NCBI RefSeq assembly: GCF_000494755.1
Contig: NC_022657.1
Coordinates: 1,313,501-1,377,500, forward strand
Length of the DNA: 64,000 nucleotides
Direction: 5' to 3'
Origin: Amorphoplanes friuliensis DSM 7358
GTDB taxonomy: Bacteria; Actinomycetota; Actinomycetes; Mycobacteriales; Micromonosporaceae
The translations under genes were made by a program, and so were the position numbers. Shown here one piece after another: positions 9,123 to 17,279 of the stretch (positions within the stretch are counted from its first letter, which is position 1; each line of letters starts with the position of its first letter). The notes beneath the pieces were generated by a model that was given only the letters and a program-made list of their open reading frames with translations, ran no database searches and was not told the DNA's origin.

Positions 9123-9493
9123 CCGGTGTTCCGGGCGAGCAGCACGCGAGCTCGGCTCAGGAGCTCGGCCGGATGGAACGGCTTGCCGAGGTATTCGTCG
9201 GCACCGGCCTGCCGGGCGGCGTCCTTCTCGGCGGGGTACTGATGAACCGACAGGATCAGGATGGGCACGTCCCGGGTCCGGAGGTCGGCGCGGAGCCGGC
9301 GGCAGACCTCGAGACCGTCGATCTCGGGCAGGGCGGGGTTCATGACCAGCAGGTCCGGCGCCTGTTCGAGGGCCTGCTCGAGGGTGTCGGTGCCGTTCCC
9401 GGTGACGCGGACCTCGTGCCGCGCACGCTGGAACAGCCGCCGGAGGACGTCCTGCAGGTCGAGGACATTTTCGGCGACGAGGATGTCGGCCAC
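9119..9493 (-). CDS. receiver-domain protein lacking the phospho-acceptor Asp
   Basis: This 124-aa protein is a single CheY-like receiver domain. The fold-defining segments are present, including LPEIDGLEVCRRLR, the switch Ser82 (LILSVH) and Lys104 (YLGKPF). The phospho-acceptor position is Asn52 (LLVMNPALPEIDG), and the N-terminal acidic pair reads E-N instead of D-D/E-D. Phosphorylation at the normal site should be impossible, so it is probably a pseudo-receiver that signals by binding. It lies 19 nt downstream of a histidine kinase gene on the same strand. Its stop codon overlaps that of the FxsT-like gene. Confidence 0.85.
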   Translation of the reverse strand: MADILVAENVLDLQDVLRRLFQRARHEVRVTGNGTDTLEQALEQAPDLLVMNPALPEIDGLEVCRRLRADLRTRDVPILILSVHQYPAEKDAARQAGADEYLGKPFHPAELLSRARVLLARNTG

Positions 9494-9512
9494 GTGAGGG
9501 TCTCCAAGATGA

Positions 9513-11630
9513 TCAGCGGGATGACGGGGACGTCGCCTGCAGGGGCAGACGGACCTGCACGGTGGTGCCGCCGGTCTCGCGTCCCGTCAGGGTGATGGTG
9601 CCGCCGTGCAGTTCGACGATGGTGCGGGCCAGGCTCAGACCGAGACCGCTGCCGGTGGTGCCCTGGTGGCGGACGTTGCTGCCGCGGTAGAGACGGTCGA
9701 ACAGGTGCTCACGTTCGGTGTCGAGGACACCGATGCCACCGTCGGTGATCACCAGCTCGGCCGTGGTGTCGTCGGCGGACAGGCGGACGTGGATGTCGCC
9801 GCCGCCCGGGCTGTACTTCACCGCGTTCGAGAGCAGGTCGTCGACGACCTGGCGGAACCGGCCGGCGTCGGCCTCCACCGTGAGCCGGTCCGGCAGCTCG
9901 GCGATCAGGGTCAGGCCGTTCGCGGACGCCGCCGGCCGGGCCGCGGTCATCGCCTCGGTGATCACTTCCACGAGGTCGACCGGCGCGATCGTGAGACCGA
10001 TGTGCCCGGCCTCGAGTCCGGCCAGGTCCAGCAGCTTGCCGACGATGTCCTGCAGCAGAATCGTGTTGCGGTGGATTGCCGCCAGCATGTGCTGCGTCTC
10101 GGGCTCGAAACTCTCCGCTTCCTCACGGAGCATCCCGGCGGTCGCGGCGATCGTCGTCAGAGGCGTCCGCATCTCGTGCCCGACCAGCGCGATGAAGTCG
10201 TCCTTGGCCCGGTCGAGTTCCTGGGCCAGCGCGGCGGCGCGGCGCAGAGCCACAAAAACACCGAACTGTGCGGCCACGCCGTCAAGCAGCACGGTGAGCA
10301 GGTCCTCATGGTGCTCGGGCGCGTCGGAATAGCAGGTCAGCACGCCGAGCATCGTGTCGCCGTCACGAACCGGTACGGACAGCACGGTGCGGAACCCCAG
10401 GCGCAGGCAGGCCTCGATGCGGGGGTGGGGTTCCGCCGCCGCCTCACTGGTGATGTCGTGGATCCAGACCGGTCTGCCCGTGGCCCAGGTCCGGCCCGTG
10501 ACACCGACGCCCTTGGTCACGGCGCGGCGGCTGAGTTTCCCGGCCTTGAGACCGGGCTCGCTCCAGTGCCCGATCGAGCGCAGGCTGTCGGTCGCCTCGT
10601 CGATCAACCACATTTCCGCGTACGGCCAGCGCAGTGTTGTGGCTACAACCCGGAGAACGCCGAAGGCCGCCTGCTCCGGTGAGTCGGAGGCAGCCAGGAT
10701 GTGCGCCACGGCGAGGTGGCACTGCCGGAAATGCTCGGCGCGACGCATGGCGGTGACCTCGTGCGCCGCCGCCACGGCGCCCAGCCGGCGGCCTCCCGCA
10801 CCGATGATCGGCTGTGCGTTGGTCGCGAACGTGCGGAGCCGATGCCCCGGAGCCTGGACGAGCACCTCGCTGTCCCGCACGTGCTCACCGCGCAGGGCGC
10901 GCATCAGCGGTGTCTGCTGCCAGCTCATCGGCGTCATGTCGGAGTGGACCAGGGTGGTCTCCGCCCGTTCGGCGTAGTCCTCCGGCACGCGGTCGCCGGG
11001 CAGCGACTGCACATCACGCAGCGCCCGGTTGACCAGCACGATCTTCCCCGCTTCGTCGCAGGCGATCACCCCCACGGCCAGGCTGTCGAGGATCGCGGCG
11101 AGAAAGCGGTCGTTGTCCTCCGCCGCATCCGCGGCGGCCGTGGGTGCCGTGGGGGCAATGCTCGCGAGCACCTCCGGGCTCAGGATCCGCGCCAGCTCGG
11201 ACAACAGCGACGTCTGTCCGGCCGACCATCGTCTGTTCTCGGTGTCGAGCACCGCCAGGCAGCCGACCGGCCGATTCCCGTGATCCTTCAGCGGTACGCC
11301 GGCAAAGGCACTCACCCCGAAACGGGCAGCCGGTGAAACTCCGGTCGAACGGACACAACCATTCGCACCGAGAACATATTTTCCCATCGAGGTCGCCAGC
11401 GGAATGGTTTCCCGACCGGCCAGTGCGCCGGCCGGGTCGTAAGTGCCGTAAAGGTATTCCTGACTCTCGCCGACCAATGACACCAGCGCGATCGGGGCTG
11501 CGAGCGAACGGGCGGCGACCGCGGCGACCGAGTCCAGCAGCACCGGAAGAGCGGCCAGCGCAGGGCGCAGGTCTGCCACCGCCGCCAGCCGCGACGGGTC
11601 CCGCAGCAACGCCTCATCAACCGTCAGCAT
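9513..11630 (-). CDS. GAF-PAS-GAF sensor histidine kinase
   Basis: This 705-aa soluble sensor kinase has an N-terminal GAF domain (about 20-160), a PAS domain (about 175-290), a second GAF domain (about 310-455) and a transmitter. The H-box reads GHEMRTPL near residue 483. The N-box LLSNAVKYSP, the G1 box DGGIGV, the F-box LFDRLYRG and the G2 box GSGLGLSL are all present, so it should be catalytically competent. No membrane helix is seen, so it probably senses a cytoplasmic ligand or light/redox signal. It precedes the pseudo-receiver gene and is divergent from a normal receiver protein at 11846, which is a better phosphotransfer candidate. Confidence 0.92.
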   Translation of the reverse strand: MLTVDEALLRDPSRLAAVADLRPALAALPVLLDSVAAVAARSLAAPIALVSLVGESQEYLYGTYDPAGALAGRETIPLATSMGKYVLGANGCVRSTGVSPAARFGVSAFAGVPLKDHGNRPVGCLAVLDTENRRWSAGQTSLLSELARILSPEVLASIAPTAPTAAADAAEDNDRFLAAILDSLAVGVIACDEAGKIVLVNRALRDVQSLPGDRVPEDYAERAETTLVHSDMTPMSWQQTPLMRALRGEHVRDSEVLVQAPGHRLRTFATNAQPIIGAGGRRLGAVAAAHEVTAMRRAEHFRQCHLAVAHILAASDSPEQAAFGVLRVVATTLRWPYAEMWLIDEATDSLRSIGHWSEPGLKAGKLSRRAVTKGVGVTGRTWATGRPVWIHDITSEAAAEPHPRIEACLRLGFRTVLSVPVRDGDTMLGVLTCYSDAPEHHEDLLTVLLDGVAAQFGVFVALRRAAALAQELDRAKDDFIALVGHEMRTPLTTIAATAGMLREEAESFEPETQHMLAAIHRNTILLQDIVGKLLDLAGLEAGHIGLTIAPVDLVEVITEAMTAARPAASANGLTLIAELPDRLTVEADAGRFRQVVDDLLSNAVKYSPGGGDIHVRLSADDTTAELVITDGGIGVLDTEREHLFDRLYRGSNVRHQGTTGSGLGLSLARTIVELHGGTITLTGRETGGTTVQVRLPLQATSPSSR

Positions 11631-11742
11631 CCGATACCGTCATCTCCAGGCGCGGGACGCTCGCGGGCCGCGAGCGGGGCCCCGCATGCCCTGAATCATC
11701 AATCTGGAACGTCTTGTCACCCATCGGTGGTGATCCCCGTTA

Positions 11743-11762
11743 CTGCATTCCGCAGGATGCAG
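11743..11762. promoter_or_regulatory. inverted repeat CTGCAT-N8-ATGCAG between kinase and receiver genes
   Basis: A perfect 6-bp inverted repeat with an 8-bp spacer sits in the 215-nt divergent intergenic region between the histidine kinase and the receiver protein. The region is less GC-rich than its surroundings. A regulator-binding role is plausible but not shown. Confidence 0.3.
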
Positions 11763-11845
11763 CAAAATGGCCTGGTCCTGAGTGATTCAGATTCTTTTCC
11801 CGGGGTAAGCCGCGCGATTCGAGCCGGAGTTGCGGGGGCTTTTCC

Positions 11846-12268
11846 ATGGCAGCTGTTCTGATCGCCGAGGACGACGAAGAAATCGCCTTCATCCTCACCA
11901 GAGTGCTGAAACGTGCGGGGCACGTCGTGCACCACGCACCAGACGGCGTGGCCGCGCTGGCCCTCGCCTCCCAGATACGGCCGCAGGTGGTGCTGACCGA
12001 CCTCGGGATGCCTCGCATGGACGGTCTCGAGCTGAGCCGGTCAGTCCGGGAGCACCCGGACCTGCGCGACACACCTATCGCGATCCTGACCGGGTCGCTG
12101 CTGCCCGAGGACCCGCGCGCTGTCGCGGCTGCGCCCTGTGCCGTCCTGCTCAAGCCCTGCGCCAACGACGACCTGAGGCTGGCCGTCCAGCAGCTGGCCG
12201 AGCTCGGCCCGCACGACCACAGCACGGCCTCGTCGGCGTGCCCGTTCCGGCTCGCCGCCCTGCCCTGA
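11846..12268 (+). CDS. single-domain response regulator
   Basis: This 140-aa protein is a CheY-like receiver with all expected residues: acidic pair Asp9/Asp10 (AEDDEE), acceptor Asp52 (LTDLGMPRMDG), switch Thr82 (AILTGS) and Lys103 (LLKPC). The C-terminal 25 residues are not part of the domain and carry no DNA-binding motif. It is divergent from the GAF-PAS-GAF kinase, making the two a likely pair. The ATG at 11846 has a weak GGGGG 7 nt upstream. The last codons, rich in CTGCCCTG, continue into the tandem array that follows the stop codon. Confidence 0.88.
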   Translation: MAAVLIAEDDEEIAFILTRVLKRAGHVVHHAPDGVAALALASQIRPQVVLTDLGMPRMDGLELSRSVREHPDLRDTPIAILTGSLLPEDPRAVAAAPCAVLLKPCANDDLRLAVQQLAELGPHDHSTASSACPFRLAALP

Positions 12269-12324
12269 GCTAGCCCTTCACTCCGTCGCCCTGGAGCCAG
12301 TGCTGGGGCAGGCCGGCGAGGGCT

Positions 12325-12590
12325 GAGCTCGCTGCCCTGCGCTGAGCTCGCTGCCCTGCCCTGCGCTGAGCTCGCTGCCCTGCACTGCCCTGCGCTGAGC
12401 TCGCTGCCCTGCCCTGCGCTGAGCTCGCTGCCCTGCACTGCCCTGCGCTGAGCTCGCTGCCCTGCCCTGCGCTGAGCTCGCTGCCGTGAGCTCGCTGCCC
12501 TGGGCTCGCTGCCCTGGGCTCGCCCTTCACTGAGCTCGCTGCCCTGAGCTCGCTGCCCTGGGCTCGCGGCCCTGGGCTCGCGGGCCCTAG
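12325..12590. repeat. tandem array with core GAGCTCGCTGCCCTG
   Basis: About ten copies of a 15-bp core, GAGCTCGCTGCCCTG, are spaced by short linkers such as CCCTGCGCT and CACTGCCCTGCGCT. This gives alternating periods of about 22 and 28 bp; the right end has looser variants (GGCTCGCTGCCCTG, GGCTCGCGGCCCTG). The array fills the 328 nt between two convergent genes. The last coding bases and stop of the receiver gene (GCTCGCCGCCCTGCCCTGA) and the sequence just after it resemble the repeat, so the array may have grown from the gene's 3' end. No intact gene is seen here. Confidence 0.92.
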
Positions 12591-12596
12591 GCGAGC

Positions 12597-13046
12597 TCAG
12601 GCTGATTGTGGCTGGTGGTTGCTCAGGAGCTTGCCGAGCAGGGTCTGCAGCTGACGGCGTTCCGCGGGGTCGAGGCCGGCGAGGAGCTCGTCCTGGACGG
12701 CGTCGGCGTGCTGTTGCAGGTCGTCGAGGTGAGCGCGGCCCGTGTCGGTGAGCGTGACGATGTTGCGGCGCCGGTCGGCGGGGTCGGCCTGACGCTCGAC
12801 CTGCTCGTTGCCCTCGAGGCGGTTCAGGATGCCATTGACGTCGTTGCGGTCGAGGCCCAGCCGGCGGCCGATCTCGGCCTGGCTGAGCGGGCCGTACTCC
12901 TCCAGCGCGGCGAGGACGGCGAAGTCGGCGCGGGCACCCAGTGGCATGCGGGGGGCGGTCAGCCGTGCGCCGAGGGTCGACACCTTGCTGGTCTGCCAGC
13001 TGACCAGGGCGCGGAGCCGGGCCGGGGGTCGCACGGTGTGATCCAT
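12597..13046 (-). CDS. MarR family transcriptional regulator
   Basis: This 149-aa protein has a winged helix-turn-helix of MarR type: GPLSQAEIGRRLGLDRNDVNGILNRLE (given in part; about residues 52-78) and the wing segment VERQADPADRRRNIVTLTDTG (seen around 82-102). It is divergent from an SDR gene. Three inverted repeats built on GTTGG-N5-CCAAC lie between the two genes, the first just upstream of this gene's start. Autoregulation and repression of the SDR are therefore likely. ATG at 13046 has no strong Shine-Dalgarno sequence. Confidence 0.9.
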   Translation of the reverse strand: MDHTVRPPARLRALVSWQTSKVSTLGARLTAPRMPLGARADFAVLAALEEYGPLSQAEIGRRLGLDRNDVNGILNRLEGNEQVERQADPADRRRNIVTLTDTGRAHLDDLQQHADAVQDELLAGLDPAERRQLQTLLGKLLSNHQPQSA

Positions 13047-13058
13047 GAGACCACTCTA

Positions 13059-13121
13059 AACGTTGGACAGGCCAACGTTCGCCCGGCTACGTTGGCGATA
13101 CCAATGTTGGTTACACCAACG
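13059..13121. promoter_or_regulatory. triple operator array, GTTGG-N5-CCAAC
   Basis: Three inverted repeats with the same arm and a 5-bp spacer occur in a row: AACGTTGG-N5-CCAACGTT at 13059-13079 (perfect 8-bp arms), GTTGG-CGATA-CCAAT at 13091-13105, and GTTGG-TTACA-CCAAC at 13106-13120. They fill the space between the divergent MarR and SDR genes. The arm symmetry and position fit dimer-binding sites for the MarR protein; this is inferred from layout, not shown. Confidence 0.72.
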
Positions 13122-13137
13122 TATGAGGAGTGCAGTC

Positions 13138-13860
13138 ATGACAGATCTGTCCGGTCGCCGTGTCCTGGTCCCCGGCGGTACCGGTGCCGTCGGCGAAGGT
13201 GTTGTCCGCAGGTACCTCGCCGCCGGCGCGGACGTGGTCGTCCCCACCCGTACGCAGCAGCGCGCGGACGAGTTCCGGCACGTGCTGGGCGACGCGGCCA
13301 CCGACCGGCTGCACCTGGTGGTGCACGACTACACGACGTTCGCCGGTGCCGAGGACTTGGCCGAGCAGATGGTGTCCCGGCTCGGCGGCATCGACGACGT
13401 GGTCGCGCCCATCGGCGGCTGGTGGGCCGGCAAGCGCCTCTGGGAGATCAGCAGCACGGACTGGCAGAGCGCCTTCACCGGACTCGCCACCGCACACATG
13501 GCCGTGCTGCGGGCCGTCCTGCCGCGACTGGGTGCCCGGGGCGCGTACACGGTGATCGTCGGAGGTTCGGCGTCCTGGCCCGTACCGGGAAGTGGTCTGG
13601 TGAGCATGGAGCAGGCCGCCGTGCTGATGATGCAGCGGGTTGTCACCGCCGAGCTCGGCGGTGAGAAGCGGGTCTTCGCGCTGGTGCTCGGGCCGGTGCG
13701 GACCCGCACCGCCGACTCCGGCGACCCGGAGCACGTGACCGCCGAGCAGGTCGGTGCGGTCGCGGTCGCCGCCTCGGCCGCCTCGACGGTGGCCGGACAG
13801 GAGATCCCCGTCGGCGACCGGACCGAGGCCGAAAAAGCCCTGGCCCTGCTGGCCGGCTAG
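13138..13860 (+). CDS. atypical short-chain dehydrogenase/reductase-like protein
   Basis: This 240-aa Rossmann protein has the nucleotide-binding segment PGGTGAVGEG (residues 12-21). The usual catalytic triad is broken: Ser144 (VGGSASW) is present, but the position expected for Tyr is Met157 and that for Lys is Ala161 (LVSMEQAAV). The reaction is therefore uncertain; it may be a non-catalytic NAD(P) sensor. ATG at 13138 follows AGGAG by 8 nt. It is divergent from a MarR gene with an operator array between. Its last 30 bases, including the stop, are repeated twice more downstream. Confidence 0.85.
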   Translation: MTDLSGRRVLVPGGTGAVGEGVVRRYLAAGADVVVPTRTQQRADEFRHVLGDAATDRLHLVVHDYTTFAGAEDLAEQMVSRLGGIDDVVAPIGGWWAGKRLWEISSTDWQSAFTGLATAHMAVLRAVLPRLGARGAYTVIVGGSASWPVPGSGLVSMEQAAVLMMQRVVTAELGGEKRVFALVLGPVRTRTADSGDPEHVTAEQVGAVAVAASAASTVAGQEIPVGDRTEAEKALALLAG

Positions 13861-13970
13861 GACCTGGCCGTGCTGGCCGATGGGGCAGAAAGCCGTGGCC
13901 CTGCTGGCCGGCTAGGCCCCGGCCGCGCTGGCCGACCGGGCGGAAAGCCGTGGCCGTGCTGGCCGGCTAG
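13829..13970. repeat. 55-bp tandem repeat that copies the SDR 3' end and stop codon
   Basis: The end of the SDR gene (CTGCTGGCCGGCTAG, stop at 13858-13860) recurs with its TAG at 13913-13915 and 13968-13970, exactly 55 bp apart. Each unit also holds GAAAGCCGTGGCC and a GACC/GCCC-GGCC lead. Because 55 is not a multiple of three, the copies are in different frames. This looks like tandem duplication of a gene terminus rather than a coding repeat. Confidence 0.88.
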
Positions 13971-14041
13971 GCCCTGGCCGGCCGCGGCGAGAAGGCCCTG
14001 GCCGGCCGCGGCGAGAAGGCCTTGGCCGGCCGCGGCGAAAG
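13971..14041. repeat. 24-bp tandem repeat GCCCTGGCCGGCCGCGGCGA-GAAG
   Basis: Three consecutive units of about 24 bp occur at 13971-13994, 13995-14018 and 14019-14041, the last one base shorter with CTT for CCT. They directly follow the 55-bp units and end 28 nt before the stop of the convergent GGDEF-EAL gene. No coding role is seen. Confidence 0.88.
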
Positions 14042-14069
14042 GCCTGGCCGGGCGTGAAGGTCGTGCCGG

Positions 14070-15758
14070 TCAGGCCGAGAGTGCGGACTGGCGGTCGAGG
14101 AGGTCGGTGAGTTCGCCGGCCGGCATCGGGCGGGCGAAGTGGTAACCCTGGGCCTGGGCGCATTCGAGCTCGCGCAGCCGGCTGGCCTGCCCGGCGTCCT
14201 CGACACCCTCGGCGACCGGAGCGAGGTTGAACGTGCGGGCGATCTGGAGTACGGCCTCGGCGACCGAGGCGCCGCTGCTTTCCTGCATGGCCTGGACGAA
14301 CGACTTGTCGATTTTGACGACGTCGACCGGCAGGGTGCCGAGGTGGCTCAGGGACGAGAAGCCTGTGCCGAAGTCGTCGAGCGCGATCCGGACGCCGAGG
14401 GTCTTGAGGGCGCCCAGGATCCGGGCCGATTCGACCAGGTCGACGAGGGCGACCGACTCGGTCAGCTCGAGGACGAGCTGGGCGGGCGGGAGGCCGGTGC
14501 TCTCCAGCACTGCGCGGACCTCGTCGATCAGGTCGGGGTTGCCGAGCTGGCTGGCGGAGAGGTTCACGTTGAGTTCGAAGCCGGGTTCCTGCCGCTGCCA
14601 TTCGGCGGCTTGGCGGCAGGCTTCGGAGAGCACCCAGCCGCCGAGCCGCGGCAGCAGGCCCAGGGCCTCGGCCATTTCCAGGAAGGCGGCGGGTGGCAGG
14701 AGGCCACGCTCGGGGTGGTTCCAGCGGACCAGGGCTTCGACGCCGACCGTCCGCTCGCCGTCGAGGTCGACGATGGGCTGGTAGTGCACCTCGAACTCGC
14801 CGGCGTCGAGCGCCCGGCGCAGGTCGGATTCTTCCCGGCGGCGCTTCTCGGCCTCGGCGAACTGCGCCGGGTCGAAGCGGCGGGCGACACCTTTGCCGTC
14901 GGCCTTGGCCTGGTAGAGCGCCAGGTCGGCCTCGCGGATCACGTCGTCGACAGCCATGCCGCTGCCGCGGGTGATGGCGATGCCGGCGCTGGCCGGGATG
15001 GTCAGGACGGTGTCGCCGATGACCAGCGGCTGGGAGAGGTCGCGGAGGATGCGGTTGGCGACGGTGTCGGCGATCTGGTCGTCGACGAGCCGTGGCAGCA
15101 GCACCACGAACTCGTCGCCGCCGAGGCGGGACACGGTGTCGTTGGTGCGGACGTTCGCGGTCAGGCGCTCGGCCGCCGTGCGCAGCAGCTCGTCGCCGGT
15201 GGCGTGGCCGTAGGTGTCGTTGACCTCCTTGAACCCGTCCAGGTCGAAGAGGATCACGGCGGTCATCGTGTCGTCGGCGTCCGCGAGGGCGTCGGTGGCG
15301 TGGTCCATGAAGAGCTTGCGGTTGCCGAGCTCGGTGAGCGGGTCGCGGAAAGCCTGCCGGGCCAGCTGGGCGCGCTGCCGGGTGAGGTCCCGCACGAGGC
15401 CCTCGTTGGTGCGCGCGCCGAGGAACTGGCGGATCAGGATGATCGCGGCGACGGCGATGATGAGCCAGGTCAGCTCGGGGCTGATGGTGTCGTTCCGGCC
15501 GAACCAGAAGCCGGCCATGATGACGGCCGAGGCGACGGGTGCGTACTGCAGCAGCGGCCAGCGTCCGGCCAGCAGGATCACTCCGACGCCGAGGAAGAAC
15601 ACCGTGGCGATGCCGATGATCAGGCCGGGCACTCCCGCGTCGCCGCGGACGACGTCGTCGAACATCGCGGGCCAGGCGAGCAGCAGCAGCGACGTGAAAA
15701 TCATGGTGTCGTCGACACCACGACGGATCCGATCCATGGTTTTGCCGGTCCGACCCAT
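14070..15758 (-). CDS. membrane GGDEF-EAL cyclic di-GMP enzyme
   Basis: This 562-aa protein has three or four N-terminal membrane helices (about residues 18-115), a GGDEF domain (about 135-300) and an EAL domain (about 310-555). The diguanylate cyclase site reads RLGGDEFVVLL near residue 212 and is intact. The EAL site keeps EALVRW, the ELTES segment, DDFGTGFSS, KIDKSF and EGVED, so the phosphodiesterase half also looks active. It would make or degrade c-di-GMP depending on its membrane input. ATG at 15758 follows GGAGG by 6 nt. It is the only gene of its unit; the HExxH gene upstream ends 57 nt before. Confidence 0.94.
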   Translation of the reverse strand: MGRTGKTMDRIRRGVDDTMIFTSLLLLAWPAMFDDVVRGDAGVPGLIIGIATVFFLGVGVILLAGRWPLLQYAPVASAVIMAGFWFGRNDTISPELTWLIIAVAAIILIRQFLGARTNEGLVRDLTRQRAQLARQAFRDPLTELGNRKLFMDHATDALADADDTMTAVILFDLDGFKEVNDTYGHATGDELLRTAAERLTANVRTNDTVSRLGGDEFVVLLPRLVDDQIADTVANRILRDLSQPLVIGDTVLTIPASAGIAITRGSGMAVDDVIREADLALYQAKADGKGVARRFDPAQFAEAEKRRREESDLRRALDAGEFEVHYQPIVDLDGERTVGVEALVRWNHPERGLLPPAAFLEMAEALGLLPRLGGWVLSEACRQAAEWQRQEPGFELNVNLSASQLGNPDLIDEVRAVLESTGLPPAQLVLELTESVALVDLVESARILGALKTLGVRIALDDFGTGFSSLSHLGTLPVDVVKIDKSFVQAMQESSGASVAEAVLQIARTFNLAPVAEGVEDAGQASRLRELECAQAQGYHFARPMPAGELTDLLDRQSALSA

Positions 15759-15814
15759 GACTCACCTCCAACAGGTGGCCAGATCGGTTCCGGACGCCCG
15801 GACCTGAGGCGAAC

Positions 15815-17272
15815 TCAGGAAGAAACCCAGGCCGCGAACGTGATCGGGTCGGTCTCCGGGTCGTCCAGCGCCTGATAGGCGGCGGCCACGACCTCCGGCG
15901 CGCCGCCCAGGGCCAGACCGGCCCAGGCTGCGTGATCCCGCGGATCCGCGATCACCCTTTCCCGGTACGCCCGGACGGCCGCTTCCTCGTCACCACGCAG
16001 GTACGCAAGATCACCCGCAGACCCGTCCACGACCTCGCCCCGCAGCAGCGCGTGGGTCAGATCCAGCCGCGCACTCGCCTCCAGCGCCCGCCGCGGGGCC
16101 CGTCGCAGCTCGGAGGTGACCCGCGGCGGGGGAGCGCCACGCCGCCACGCCTCGGCCAGCGCGCGGGCGTCGGCGGGCTCGACGTGCCTGTTCCGCAGCC
16201 GCCAGCGCACGTGGTGGTCGGTGTTGGCGCCGGCGGCGAGCCGGGCCACCGCGGGGTCCACGGGTTCGTCCAGCCAGGGGCGGACCTCGGCGTGCAGGGA
16301 GGCTACGAAGCGGGTGCCCGCCGGCGTGAGCCCGCCGCGCCGCAGCAGGTCGTCGGTCGCGTCCGCCACGGCCGAACGCCAGCGGGCGTACTCGAACGCC
16401 GCCATCGGGTCACCGGGCCTCGCCCGCCAGAAACGGGTGACGCCGAGGTAGGCGTACGCGCCGTGCAGGATCCCGGAGACCGGCCGGGGATCGTCGCGCC
16501 AGGGTGAATAACCGAGGGCGTCCGGCTCCCGGTGCAGGTCGAAGAGGTAGTGCACGGCGTTCAGGAGGCTGTGCTGTGTCTCGTGCAACAGTCCGACGGC
16601 CAGTGCGGCGGCGTCGGCGGGCTCGGACATCGCGACCGCACCGAAGGCGTCGGCCGAGGTGGCGCTGATGCCGCGGGCCGACGGGTCGGGGCGTACGGGC
16701 ACGATGCAGTCGAGCACCTGGGCGAGCACCTCGGCCTGCGGGCGCACGACGCGCGTCAGCAGCTGCCAGGCGTCGGTGAACAACTCCTGCCAGCGTGCCG
16801 CCTCCGCATCGGTCAGCGGGTCGGCGGGGGTCAGGCCCAGTTGGGCGCGCAGGGGGTGGCGGTCCTCGAGGCGTACCGAGATGGTCAGGCCGTCGTGGTC
16901 CGCGACCAGGCGGCGGGGGACGGGGCCGGCCGGTGGCGCGGCGAGGTCCTCCAGGTATCCCACACCTGCTTCTTCGGGCAGCTTTCCGGCCCGCAGTGCC
17001 GTGAGGCAGCGTGCGGCCCAGACGCCGGTCAGCGGCCGGGCGATCGCCGCCCGCACGCGGTCCCGGTCGTCGCGCTCCGCAGCCACCAGGAGTGACCACG
17101 ACGCGCCCGGAGCGGCCGCCCGGATCTCCCGCAGCAGCAGCAGGTGACGGCTGAACTGGGCCCGCCGCAGCTCGGCCACCGTCTCGGCGTCGGGGCGGCC
17201 GGCCCCCAGGGCGGCGAAGGCCGGGTCGCTGAGCCGGTGCGGGCGCACAGCGGCGGTCCGGGATCGGGTCAT
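15815..17272 (-). CDS. stand-alone HExxH peptide beta-hydroxylase-like protein (FxSxx maturation)
   Basis: This 485-aa protein carries the motif LLHETQHSLLNAVHYLFDL, with HExxH at 230-234. This is followed by the conserved stretch YSPWRDDPRPVSGILHGAYA, and then GVTRFWR. That arrangement matches the C-terminal domain normally fused to FxsB-type radical SAM maturases and the alpha-ketoglutarate HExxH peptide hydroxylases. Here there is no radical SAM CxxxCxxC motif at all. It begins 7 nt after the stop of the FxSxx-COOH precursor gene and has no ribosome binding site of its own, so translation is probably coupled. The likely substrate is that precursor. Hydroxylation is inferred from family knowledge. 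Confidence 0.82.
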   Translation of the reverse strand: MTRSRTAAVRPHRLSDPAFAALGAGRPDAETVAELRRAQFSRHLLLLREIRAAAPGASWSLLVAAERDDRDRVRAAIARPLTGVWAARCLTALRAGKLPEEAGVGYLEDLAAPPAGPVPRRLVADHDGLTISVRLEDRHPLRAQLGLTPADPLTDAEAARWQELFTDAWQLLTRVVRPQAEVLAQVLDCIVPVRPDPSARGISATSADAFGAVAMSEPADAAALAVGLLHETQHSLLNAVHYLFDLHREPDALGYSPWRDDPRPVSGILHGAYAYLGVTRFWRARPGDPMAAFEYARWRSAVADATDDLLRRGGLTPAGTRFVASLHAEVRPWLDEPVDPAVARLAAGANTDHHVRWRLRNRHVEPADARALAEAWRRGAPPPRVTSELRRAPRRALEASARLDLTHALLRGEVVDGSAGDLAYLRGDEEAAVRAYRERVIADPRDHAAWAGLALGGAPEVVAAAYQALDDPETDPITFAAWVSS

Positions 17273-17279
17273 CCGCAGG

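Noticed and set aside
12270..12600. possible CRISPR array
   Set aside because: The units are only 15 bp with linkers that are themselves repeated, there are no unique spacers, and no cas gene is nearby. The Cas4-like nuclease at 19.3 kb is not linked.
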